Shown here one piece after another: positions 24,939-33,480 of a DNA stretch of 35,695 bases. The stretch's first letter is position 1. Every line of letters begins with the position of its first letter. The translations under genes were made by a program, and so were the position numbers. Source of the DNA: Bryobacterales bacterium (lineage in GTDB: Bacteria; Acidobacteriota; Terriglobia; Bryobacterales; Bryobacteraceae); the NCBI GenBank assembly GCA_016789785.1, contig JAEUQE010000072.1, positions 1 through 35,695 on the forward strand, given 5' to 3'. A model generated the notes under the pieces. The model was not told where the DNA came from and did not search any database. It was given only the letters and a program-made list of their open reading frames with translations.

Positions 24939-27761
24939 ATGCCATCAAGAAACAGGAACAACCCGGCCACGGCACCCCGCGCCACCAGCCAACCGGCCAG
25001 CAGTCAACCGGCCAGCAGTCAACGGGGCACGACGGCCGTGCTGGACTCCATCTATGACCGGATTGGAGGCGCGCCCGCCATTCGCGCCGCCGTGGATCTG
25101 CTTTACCGCAAGATCCTCGCCGATCCCGAACTCCATTCGTTCTTCGACATGGTCGATCTGGAGCGGCTGAAGAGCCAGCAATGCCAGTTCTTCGGACAGG
25201 CGCTGGGAGGCCCGGAAGTCTATCGGGGCCCTGCCATGCGCCCCGTGCATGCGCACCTCTCGATCGAACAGCGCCACTTCGACCAGGTAGCGGCCTATCT
25301 CGGCGCCGTGCTCGCGGAACTCGGCGTCGACGAACTCACGATCCATGAAATCCTCGGGGCCGTGGCGCCGCTCGCCCCGGAGATCGTGACCACCCCCTCC
25401 GCAAACCCCGCCAGGCGTGAGACCCCTCCGCCGGCACAACCTCAACAACGAAAGGATGCGAAGCAGCACATGCTGACAATGGAACGTACGAATGATGCCG
25501 GCTCAGTGGCCGTGGCGGATGCCGGAGGAGAACTCACCTCCATGCTCCGCACCCTGAAGTGCGGCCTGGAAAATCTTGGAACGAACGTGTTCGTGGCCGA
25601 CCGCGATCTGACACTGGTTTACATGAACCAGCGGGCACGCAAGATCATGCAGAACATGAGCGACGTTGTCGAGAAGCTGTTCGGCGTGTCCTACGAAGAA
25701 CTGGTCGGCACGAAGATCGATGTCTTTCACGGTGCGCGTGCGAAGCAGATTCGCCGCACCTTGTCCGATCCTGCGAACCTTCCCATCTCGACCGAGATCA
25801 AGGTGGCCCATCTCATCCTGGACCTCAATGTCAATCCCATTTTCGGCCCGTCGGGTGACTATGTCGGCACCATTGTGAACTGGGAAGAGGTCAGTGAGAA
25901 GAAGCGCCTGGCGGGTGAAGTCGATATGATCCGCCAGTTGGTGGAGAACTCCCCGATCAACATTATGCAGGCGGATCGCGACTTCGTCATCCGTTACATG
26001 AATCCCGCCTCGTCACGAACCCTCAAGCAGATCGAGAACCTGCTGCCGTGCCGCGCCGACGAAGTCATCGGCAAGTCGATCGACATCTTCCACAAGAGCC
26101 CGGAGCACCAACGCCGCCTCCTTTCCGACCCGAAAAATCTGCCGCACAAGGCACGCATTAAGCTGGGCGACGAGTATCTTTCGCTGTTGGTGAGCCCGCT
26201 GTTTGACAATGCACGCAATTATCTCGGGCCGATGGTCACCTGGGACGTGATCACACCGACTGTATTGCTGGAGCGCCAGCAGAAGGACTCCAATGAAAAT
26301 GGAATCGCTGTCAACTCCGTTTTGGAAGCGATCGCTCGTGCGTCGACGCCGGAGGAGGCTGCGAGGCTCGCCATCGACTCCCTGCGCTCGGTGTTTCACT
26401 TCGCCTATGGGTCCTTCTGGAAAGTGGACCCTGAGCACAACGTGCTGAAGTTTGTGAACGAATCCGGCTCGGTCAATGACGAGTTCCATCGGGTCACGCT
26501 CGAAGCGCGTTTCCGCGAGGGTGAGGGGCTGAATGGCCGCGCTTGGAAGAACCGTGACATCTTCACCGTGGAGGATATCTCCGAGTTGAAGGACTGCGTG
26601 CGAGGACCGGTCGCATTGCGTGCTGGTGTGAAGGCTGGATTCGGAATCCCAATTCTGGTCGGCGGCCAAGTCGTTGGTACATTGGATTGTTTCTCTACCG
26701 AACGGCTCGGGTTTTCGGCCAACCGTGTCGAGGCGATTCGCGGTGTCGCACGCACCGTGTCCGCGGCATTCGAGAAGCTCTCCAACGCTGAGCGCGAACG
26801 CAAAGTGCAGGAAGAGTTGAAACGCAAGGTTGACAGCATGCTCGACGTGGTGAAGGCCGCCGCCGTCGGCGATCTCACCAAGGAGATCACCGTCAGCGGC
26901 ACCGATGCCATCGGCCAGATGGGAGTCGCGCTCGACGGATTCTTCCGCAATCTCGCGCAGAGCCTCACGCAGATCGCACAAAACGCACAAGCTCTGGGCG
27001 CCTCCAGCGAAGAGCTCACCGCCATCAGCCAGCAGATGTCGGAAAACAGCAACGAAACCTCCACTCAGGCCAACGTCGTCTCCGCGGCCAGTGAGCAGGT
27101 GTCGCGCAACCTCGGCATCGTGGCCACGGGCAGCGAGGAAATGCTCACCTCCATCCGTGAGATCTCGAAGAACTCCAATGAAGCCGCGCGCATCGCCAAG
27201 CACGCTGTCGGTGTGGCCGATTCGACCAACCAGACCATCAGCAAACTCGGCGACTCGTCGGTCGAGATCGGCAAGGTGATCAAGGTCATCACGTCGATCG
27301 CACAACAGACCAATCTTCTCGCTCTGAACGCCACCATCGAAGCGGCCCGGGCTGGTGAGGCCGGCAAAGGATTCGCTGTGGTTGCGAACGAAGTGAAGGA
27401 ACTCGCCAAGGAAACGGCCAAGGCGACCGAAGAAATCAGCCAGAAGATCGAAGCGATCCAAGGCGATACCAAGGGCGCGGTCAAGGCGATTGGCGACATC
27501 AGTTCGGTGATCAATCAGATCAACGATATCTCGAACATGATTGCATCCGCGGTTGAGGAGCAGACGGCCACCACCAACGAAATCGGCCGCAATCTTTCGG
27601 AAGCCGCCAAGGGCGCAACCGAAATCGCGCGCTCGATCACCGGCGTGGCGACCGCGGCGCAGAACACCACCCAGGGTGCTACCGATACGCAAAGCGCGGC
27701 TCGTGCGCTCAGCGAAATGGCGAGCGGACTGCAACAACTGGTTGGAGCGTTCAAGCTCTAA
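24939..27761 (+). CDS. Soluble methyl-accepting chemotaxis protein with N-terminal truncated haemoglobin, two PAS domains and a GAF domain
   Basis: A 940-residue receptor without membrane segments. Residues about 33-150 are a truncated (2/2, group I-like) haemoglobin: [20 protein letters not shown] with Y56 at B10, [33 protein letters not shown], and proximal H104 in [20 protein letters not shown]. Two PAS domains (about 203-320 and 325-440) repeat the pattern V-x-x-A-D-R-D-x-x-x-x-Y-M-N. A GAF domain (about 455-615; [20 protein letters not shown]) is followed by a HAMP-like region ([16 protein letters not shown]) and a full signalling hairpin with tip [20 protein letters not shown]. Haem globin heads sense O2, NO or CO. 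GAAGGGAAG precedes the ATG. A 15-bp tandem repeat (24990-25019) encodes [10 protein letters not shown]. It is the last gene of the cheA-cheW operon. Confidence 0.93.
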   Translation: MPSRNRNNPATAPRATSQPASSQPASSQRGTTAVLDSIYDRIGGAPAIRAAVDLLYRKILADPELHSFFDMVDLERLKSQQCQFFGQALGGPEVYRGPAMRPVHAHLSIEQRHFDQVAAYLGAVLAELGVDELTIHEILGAVAPLAPEIVTTPSANPARRETPPPAQPQQRKDAKQHMLTMERTNDAGSVAVADAGGELTSMLRTLKCGLENLGTNVFVADRDLTLVYMNQRARKIMQNMSDVVEKLFGVSYEELVGTKIDVFHGARAKQIRRTLSDPANLPISTEIKVAHLILDLNVNPIFGPSGDYVGTIVNWEEVSEKKRLAGEVDMIRQLVENSPINIMQADRDFVIRYMNPASSRTLKQIENLLPCRADEVIGKSIDIFHKSPEHQRRLLSDPKNLPHKARIKLGDEYLSLLVSPLFDNARNYLGPMVTWDVITPTVLLERQQKDSNENGIAVNSVLEAIARASTPEEAARLAIDSLRSVFHFAYGSFWKVDPEHNVLKFVNESGSVNDEFHRVTLEARFREGEGLNGRAWKNRDIFTVEDISELKDCVRGPVALRAGVKAGFGIPILVGGQVVGTLDCFSTERLGFSANRVEAIRGVARTVSAAFEKLSNAERERKVQEELKRKVDSMLDVVKAAAVGDLTKEITVSGTDAIGQMGVALDGFFRNLAQSLTQIAQNAQALGASSEELTAISQQMSENSNETSTQANVVSAASEQVSRNLGIVATGSEEMLTSIREISKNSNEAARIAKHAVGVADSTNQTISKLGDSSVEIGKVIKVITSIAQQTNLLALNATIEAARAGEAGKGFAVVANEVKELAKETAKATEEISQKIEAIQGDTKGAVKAIGDISSVINQINDISNMIASAVEEQTATTNEIGRNLSEAAKGATEIARSITGVATAAQNTTQGATDTQSAARALSEMASGLQQLVGAFKL

Positions 27762-27780
27762 TCGAATCAGCCGATGAGTC

Positions 27781-27817
27781 CAAGGGCGGGAGGCAGAACA
27801 ATCGCTTCCCGCCCTTG
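27781..27817 (+). terminator. Strong hairpin terminator after the chemoreceptor
   Basis: A 14-bp stem (27781-27794 with 27804-27817, one G-T pair) with a 9-base loop begins 20 bases past the receptor stop and is followed by CTGTTT. It separates the chemosensory operon from hemA 24 bases later, although some read-through is possible because the T run is short. Confidence 0.8.
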
Positions 27818-27840
27818 CTGTTTCAACCCGTTCCTTCACC

Positions 27841-29172
27841 ATGCAACCTGACATTGCCATGCAACCTTACCTCGTACGAATCGGCGTTGACTTCCGCCGC
27901 GCTCCTCTCGCCATCCGCGAGCATCTCGGAATGTCCGCCGCGGAAGCCGCGCAGTTCCTGCGTCTGCTGCGGGAGGAGACGCCGGCTCAAGGTGCGATCA
28001 TCGAGTGCATGGTGCTCTCCACCTGCAATCGCACCGAGATCTACTTTGTCAGCGAATCGGGCGCGGCGGCCATTCCGGCTGTTGTTCGCTGCCTCAAGAC
28101 CTTCCGGCCCGCCCAAGGGCCTCTCTACGAGAAGTGCGAACTCTATCAGGCGGAAGGGGACGAAGCAGTCGCGCAGTTGTTTCGCGTCACGGCGGGGCTG
28201 GAGTCGCAGATCCTCGGTGACAGCCAGATCCTCAGTCAGGTGCGAAAGGCCTGGGATGTCGCGCGCGAGGCCGGCATGGGAGGACGGGTGCTCGAATGCA
28301 CGGTCCGATCGGCCATCCACGCTGGTAAGTGCGTGCGGGCCGAAGCGCAACTCTCCGCCGGAGGAGCCGGCGTTGGCGCCGCAGTCCTGAGGTCCATCCG
28401 CAAACGAGTGGCGGACCCCTACGCCGCACACATCCTGGTGCTTGGTGCCGGCGAGGCCGCGGCTGCGGTAGTCAGTCATCTTGTCAAGCTTCAACCGCGT
28501 GCGCTCACCATCTGCGCACGCCAGCTTGCCGCCGCTGACGATCTCGTCAAGGACTCAAGCTACGGTCACGGATTCCGCGCCCGAAGCGCCGAGTGGGGCG
28601 ATGTCCTCCACCAAGCCGGCCGCGCCGATGTCATCATCGCGGCGGCCTCCGCCAAACTCGACGCACTCTCGGTGCAGCGCCTGGGCGACGCTCGCTCGAA
28701 GGCGGCTGCCACCTTGGGCCACCGACCGCTGCTCGTGCTCGACCTTGGTGTGCCGAGGAACGCGGATGCCGCCATTGCCGGGCTCCCGGACGTAACACTG
28801 CTTGATGTCGATGCTCTTGACCAGGAGCAAAGCGCGGCGCTCGATCGCCGAATGCGGCAGTTGCCGGTCGCCGAACAGATTCTTGCTCGCGAAATGGACC
28901 GCTGGCGCAGCCGCATGCTGTGGCTGATGGTTGAGCCGTCAGTCAAGCAGTGGTATGCCGAAGCGGATCAAATCCAGCAGGAACTCGTGGCCGAGATGGC
29001 TGCCACTGCCGATGTGCAGGCACTGATGGAGCAACTCGCTGGACGGCTCACGAAGAAACTACTCGATCGCCCCGTGCGAGGCTTGCGCAAAGCGATCCTC
29101 CGCCCAGGCTCTTCGGCCGCGGCCGAAGTCGCCGGTGCGTGGATGGAACTTTCAGGTAGCGACTTCCGGTGA
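27841..29172 (+). CDS. hemA: Glutamyl-tRNA reductase
   Basis: A 443-residue enzyme of the C5 haem pathway that reduces glutamyl-tRNA to glutamate-1-semialdehyde with NADPH. The catalytic cysteine is C62 in VLSTCNRTEIYFV. Other marks: LFRVTAGLESQILGDSQILS, the NADPH loop HILVLGAGEAAAAVVSHL, LVLDLGVPRNADAAIAGL and LLDVDALDQ, and the C-terminal dimerisation helix. Two starts are possible, at 27841 and 27859: the sequence CATGCAACCTKAC occurs twice there, so the start region is duplicated. Neither has a clear ribosome site. No hemC or hemL follows. The gene directly follows a haem-globin chemoreceptor. Confidence 0.96.
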   Translation: MQPDIAMQPYLVRIGVDFRRAPLAIREHLGMSAAEAAQFLRLLREETPAQGAIIECMVLSTCNRTEIYFVSESGAAAIPAVVRCLKTFRPAQGPLYEKCELYQAEGDEAVAQLFRVTAGLESQILGDSQILSQVRKAWDVAREAGMGGRVLECTVRSAIHAGKCVRAEAQLSAGGAGVGAAVLRSIRKRVADPYAAHILVLGAGEAAAAVVSHLVKLQPRALTICARQLAAADDLVKDSSYGHGFRARSAEWGDVLHQAGRADVIIAAASAKLDALSVQRLGDARSKAAATLGHRPLLVLDLGVPRNADAAIAGLPDVTLLDVDALDQEQSAALDRRMRQLPVAEQILAREMDRWRSRMLWLMVEPSVKQWYAEADQIQQELVAEMAATADVQALMEQLAGRLTKKLLDRPVRGLRKAILRPGSSAAAEVAGAWMELSGSDFR

Positions 29173-29424
29173 CGGCCGAGTGCATCCGCTGAATAGGCTG
29201 ACCGGGCTGATGGCTCTCCAGAAACTTCCGCCTCGGAGCTGCCCGATTTCGGCCAGATTGCGCCACCTGCGTCACACCAACCGGCGACACATCGCTCCCG
29301 CCCAGATCAAGTTTCAGGTTCCATGAGCGGAGATCTCGCCCCGCTCCGGCCCTGATAGCCGACCGCTGGCCGCTGCCTGCCGAGACCGCAACTTTCCCTG
29401 AAAATCTGTGATTAAATACTCGTC

Positions 29425-31899
29425 ATGCGCTGGCTGGGTGTTGTCCTCTCGATCCTTTTCTCAATTGGCGTTGCTTTGTGCCAAACCGTGGAGAAGCCAC
29501 CGGCCGAAGGCCTCGAATTCTTCGAGACCCGCATCCGTCCCGTGCTATCGAAAAACTGCTATGCCTGTCACGGTGCCGGTTCGAAGAACGCAATGGGCGG
29601 CTTCTTCCTCGACACCCGGGAAGGAATTCGAAAGGGCGGAGCCGGCGGTGCCGCCGTGGTTCCCGGCAAAGTCAATGAGGGCACGCTTCTCCCTGCCCTA
29701 CGCCACGAAGGCCGCAAGATGCCCCCCTCCGCCAAACTGCCCGACAGCGTCATCGCCGACTTCGAAAAATGGATCGCCATGGGCGCCCCGGATCCGCGAG
29801 ACGGCAAGGCAGCCGACTGGAAAGAGACCACTGTCAACATCACCGAAGGCAGAAACTATTGGGCCTTTCAGCCGCCCGCAAAATCCGCCGCACCCAAGGT
29901 GAAGAACGCCAAGTGGCCACTCGGCAACATCGACCGTCTGGTGCTCGCACAACTCGAATCGAAAGGCCTCCAGCCCGTCCCTGATGCGGACCGTGCCACC
30001 TGGTTGCGCCGCGTGACCCTGGATCTGACCGGCTTGCTGCCAGCGCCCGAAGAGATGCAGGCCTTTCTCGCAGACAAGAAACCCAGCGCCTATGAGCGTG
30101 TCGTGGACCGCCTGCTCGCTTCGCCCCAGTATGGTGAGCGATGGGGCCGGCACTGGCTCGATGTCGCGCGTTACGCCGAATCGGTGGGGCGTGGCCGCAA
30201 TTACGTCATGCCCTACGCCTGGCGCTACCGCGACTGGGTGATCGACGCCTTCAACCAGGACAGGCCCTACAGTCAATTCGTTCTCCAGCAGATCGCGGGT
30301 GACCTCTTGCCGGCAGCGACGCCGGCAGAGCGGAACAGCAATCTCATCGCGACCGGCTTCCTGGCGATGGGCTCGCACGACCTCATCGAGCAAAACGCGG
30401 ACATGTTCCGGATGGACGTTGTGGATGAGCAGATCCATGCCACGTCCCGTGCCTTTCTGGGTCTCACCGTAGGCTGCGCGCGGTGTCACGACCATAAGTT
30501 CGATCCCATTCCCACCGCCGACTATTACGCGATGGCCGGGATCTTTCGCAGTACCGAAATGCTCTCGGGCCTGCAACGCCGGCCTCGTGACAATGTGAGC
30601 TATTTCAATATCAACCTCCTGGCCAAACTTGACCTTCCGGCAGGGGCCGGCAAAGACGCATGGATGCAGGATCCGGAGAAGCGAAAACGTTGGGAAGAAC
30701 TGAAGGCCGAGGTTGACCAGATGCGATCCGCACCGCTGCGTGCGGCGTTGAAGAAGGCTGCCGCGAAGGGGCAGCGCCCGGCGGCGCAGAACCCGGTTCA
30801 AACCGGGGCCAGACTACGTCAGGAAGTCACGCAACTGCTCTTTGAAATGGACCGCTATCCGCTACCCCGCGATCTCGCGATGGGTGTCCGCGAAGGACGG
30901 CCGCACGACGTCGAAATTCACATCAAGGGCGACCCGAAGGCGCTCGGGCGGCAGGTGCGGCGCGGGTTTGTGCAAGTGGTAAGCCGGGCCGGCGAAACGG
31001 GTCTTGAAATCGCACCCAGCGAAAGTGGACGCCTCCAGCTTGGTAAGTGGCTCGCGCGAAATGAGAACCCGCTTACCGCCAGAGTTATGGTCAACCGCGT
31101 CTGGCATCACCTATTCGGCACAGGAATCGTGCCGACCGTGGATAATTTCGGAAAAATGGGTGAACAGCCTTCGAATCAGAAGTTACTCGACTATCTCGCG
31201 GTGCGATTCATGGAGCAGAACTGGTCCACGAAGAAACTGATCCGGGAAATCGTGCTCAGCCGGACTTACCGGCTCGGTACGGCCCACAATGAGCGCAACC
31301 ACCGGATTGACGCGGACAATAAGCTGCTGTGGCGGCAGAATCGCCGCCGTCTGGAAGTAGAGGCGATTCGCGATTCCGTGCTGATGATTGCTGGTAAGTT
31401 GGACGCGGAGCGCCCCGCCGAGTCTCCCGCGATGGAGTTCTCCCGTGCGCTTGATTTGGGCCGCGGCCGCGGCACTTACCCAAAAGATTACGCGACAAAC
31501 GTGAACTACCGCAGTGTTTACGTTCCGGTTGTCCGCAATTTTCTGCCACAAATGTGGGAAGCGTTCGACTTCCCCGAGCCAAGTGAAACGAAGGGGCGCC
31601 GCGATGTGACCACTGTCCCGACGCAGGCTCTGTTTCTCGTGAATTCGCCATGGGTGATGGATCACTCCAAGGCTGCGGCGGAGCGTCTGCTCGCCGGCGG
31701 CGAATCCGGGCGCGATCGAGTGCTCCGGGTCTACCGTCAGGTGCTCTCGCGCGATGCCACCTCTCAGGAGATCGACCAATCGCTCAGCTTCATTGACTCG
31801 ATGCGGTCATCGCTGACCGAAGCGAACGACGAAAAAAACGCTTGGGCGCGTTTGTACCAGGCTTTGTTCGCCAGCGCCGAATTCCGGTACCGCAGCTAA
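29425..31899 (+). CDS. PSD1 and planctomycete cytochrome c domain protein (DUF1549/DUF1553, copy B)
   Basis: An 824-residue exported protein. The signal peptide is MRWLGVVLSILFSIGVALCQ, followed by a cytochrome-c-like domain with C45-Y-A-C48-H49 and the MPPSAKL segment. DUF1549 follows (RRVTLDLTGLLPAPEEMQAF, then SPQYGERWGRHWLDVARYAE) with the second cysteine motif CARCHDHKFDPIP, and then DUF1553 (NPLTARVMVNRVWHHLFGTG, and TTVPTQALFLVNSPWVMDHS). It lacks the discoidin-like middle of copy A. The 250 bases between hemA and this gene show no gene. It probably forms an operon with the DUF1501 gene 21 bases downstream. The electron partner and substrate are unknown. Confidence 0.93.
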   Translation: MRWLGVVLSILFSIGVALCQTVEKPPAEGLEFFETRIRPVLSKNCYACHGAGSKNAMGGFFLDTREGIRKGGAGGAAVVPGKVNEGTLLPALRHEGRKMPPSAKLPDSVIADFEKWIAMGAPDPRDGKAADWKETTVNITEGRNYWAFQPPAKSAAPKVKNAKWPLGNIDRLVLAQLESKGLQPVPDADRATWLRRVTLDLTGLLPAPEEMQAFLADKKPSAYERVVDRLLASPQYGERWGRHWLDVARYAESVGRGRNYVMPYAWRYRDWVIDAFNQDRPYSQFVLQQIAGDLLPAATPAERNSNLIATGFLAMGSHDLIEQNADMFRMDVVDEQIHATSRAFLGLTVGCARCHDHKFDPIPTADYYAMAGIFRSTEMLSGLQRRPRDNVSYFNINLLAKLDLPAGAGKDAWMQDPEKRKRWEELKAEVDQMRSAPLRAALKKAAAKGQRPAAQNPVQTGARLRQEVTQLLFEMDRYPLPRDLAMGVREGRPHDVEIHIKGDPKALGRQVRRGFVQVVSRAGETGLEIAPSESGRLQLGKWLARNENPLTARVMVNRVWHHLFGTGIVPTVDNFGKMGEQPSNQKLLDYLAVRFMEQNWSTKKLIREIVLSRTYRLGTAHNERNHRIDADNKLLWRQNRRRLEVEAIRDSVLMIAGKLDAERPAESPAMEFSRALDLGRGRGTYPKDYATNVNYRSVYVPVVRNFLPQMWEAFDFPEPSETKGRRDVTTVPTQALFLVNSPWVMDHSKAAAERLLAGGESGRDRVLRVYRQVLSRDATSQEIDQSLSFIDSMRSSLTEANDEKNAWARLYQALFASAEFRYRS

Positions 31900-31920
31900 C
31901 ATTCGAAGAAGGGAAATGTC

Positions 31921-33261
31921 ATGCAGAACTCATTGAGGGCGCCGCTGAATCGTCGCGAGTTACTTCAGTCCTGGGGCGGCGGCTTCGGGTACCTGGCATT
32001 TGCCAGTCTTGCTTCCGCGGCAACTGCCTACAAGAGCCCGCTTGCCTCGAAGCCCGCCCATTTCCCCGGCAAGGCGAAGCGCGTCATCTTCCTTTTCATG
32101 CAAGGAGCGCCGAGCCAGTACGAAACCTTCGAATACAGCGCCGAACTCGCCGCTGCCGCTGAGAAGTCGCCGTCCATGATGGCGCCCGCCTACAAGTTCG
32201 CCCAGCATGGCCAGAGCGGGCAGTACATCTCCGAACTGTTCCCAAACGTCGCGAAACAGGCCGATGACCTCTGCATCCTGAACGGCATGCACACCGATTC
32301 TCCGGCCCACCCGCAGGCCACCATCCATCTACATACGGGCAGTTTCAACTTCGTGCGCCCGTCCCTTGGAGCCTGGGTGGTGTACGGCCTTGGCACGGAG
32401 AATCAGGATCTGCCTGGCTTCATCACAATCAATCCGGCTGGACTGGGTGGTGCGCAGAACTACGGGTCGGCGTTTCTTCCCGCGGCCTATCAGGGCACCC
32501 CTTATCAAACCCGTGTCGGCAAACTCCCCAACATCGAGAACAAGGAACTCGCGCAGGGCACGCAGCGCAAGCAGATCGATCTCATCCAGTCACTGAACAA
32601 GAGCTACCTCGAGAAAGCGAAGATCGATCCCGAGATCGACGGCATCATCGAGTCCTACGAACTCGCTTTCCGGATGCAGAGTGCGGTTCCCGGCGTGTTG
32701 AACCTCAAGGGCGAAACGGACGCGACACGCAAGATGTATGGGCTCGACACTCCGGCGACGCGCGACTTCGGGACGCAGTGCCTCTTGGCGCGGCGGCTCG
32801 CCGAGGCAGGGGTGCGATTCATTGAGATCAGCCATGGCAATTGGGATCACCATAACAATCTTCGCCAGCGCATCTCACAGACGGCGCGCGAGACGGATCA
32901 GCCGATTGCCGCGCTCATCGCCGACCTCAAGCAGCGCGACATGTTGAAGGACACGTTGCTCGTGTGGGGCGGGGAATTCGGCCGGACCACCAACGGCCAA
33001 TCGAGCGATGGGCGCAATCACAACAACCGCGGATTCACGATGTGGATGGCCGGCGGTGGTGTGAAGGGCGGTCTGCGCTATGGCGGTACGGACCCGCTTT
33101 CTGGCGGTGCCGTTTCGGGCAAGATCCATCTTCACGATCTGCACGCGACGATCCTGCATCTGCTCGGTCTCGATCACACGAAGCTGACCTACCGTTATGG
33201 CGGCCGCGACTTCCGCCTCACCGACGTCCATGGCGTCGTGGCCAAGGACATCCTCGCGTAG
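31921..33261 (+). CDS. DUF1501 exported sulfatase-like protein (copy B)
   Basis: A 446-residue partner of the preceding PSD1 protein. It has a Tat-type start (LNRRELLQSWGGGFGYLAFA), the first strand KRVIFLFMQGAPSQYETFEY, a histidine-rich site (HGNWDHHNNLRQR), WGGEFGRTTNGQS followed by DGRNHNNRGFTMW, and the closing HDLHATILHLLGLDHTKLTY and TDVHGVVAKDILA, which closely match copy A. GAAGGG lies 9 bases before the ATG. It should act in the periplasm. No kinase gene follows this copy; the next item is a mobile intron. Confidence 0.93.
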   Translation: MQNSLRAPLNRRELLQSWGGGFGYLAFASLASAATAYKSPLASKPAHFPGKAKRVIFLFMQGAPSQYETFEYSAELAAAAEKSPSMMAPAYKFAQHGQSGQYISELFPNVAKQADDLCILNGMHTDSPAHPQATIHLHTGSFNFVRPSLGAWVVYGLGTENQDLPGFITINPAGLGGAQNYGSAFLPAAYQGTPYQTRVGKLPNIENKELAQGTQRKQIDLIQSLNKSYLEKAKIDPEIDGIIESYELAFRMQSAVPGVLNLKGETDATRKMYGLDTPATRDFGTQCLLARRLAEAGVRFIEISHGNWDHHNNLRQRISQTARETDQPIAALIADLKQRDMLKDTLLVWGGEFGRTTNGQSSDGRNHNNRGFTMWMAGGGVKGGLRYGGTDPLSGGAVSGKIHLHDLHATILHLLGLDHTKLTYRYGGRDFRLTDVHGVVAKDILA

Positions 33262-33480
33262 CCACGATCGGGTCACCGCCGCTTCGACTGCAGTCACCGT
33301 GGCGCCAGGCTTCAGGCTAGCCGCATCACTGTTCACTTTCGCATCTTGGCGCCGCGCACCGGCCGAGAATCGTTTCGGTGCAGGGCGAAGTGAACGAAAA
33401 TGCGCGGTGAAGGCGGGGTCAAGCGCTTATGATCCTCCAGGGGCGATCCACCGGTCCCGGGCACGAGCCTCGACAGGAGT

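Noticed and set aside
26013..27860. Long minus-strand open frame (615 codons) opposite the chemoreceptor
   Set aside because: It is the antisense of a clearly coding, domain-rich gene; long antisense frames are expected at this GC content and the translation has no family features.
33262..33480. Possible gene tail on the minus strand upstream of the intron
   Set aside because: A short valine/alanine-rich frame is open, but it has no start, no family mark and no partner across the intron that I can see.
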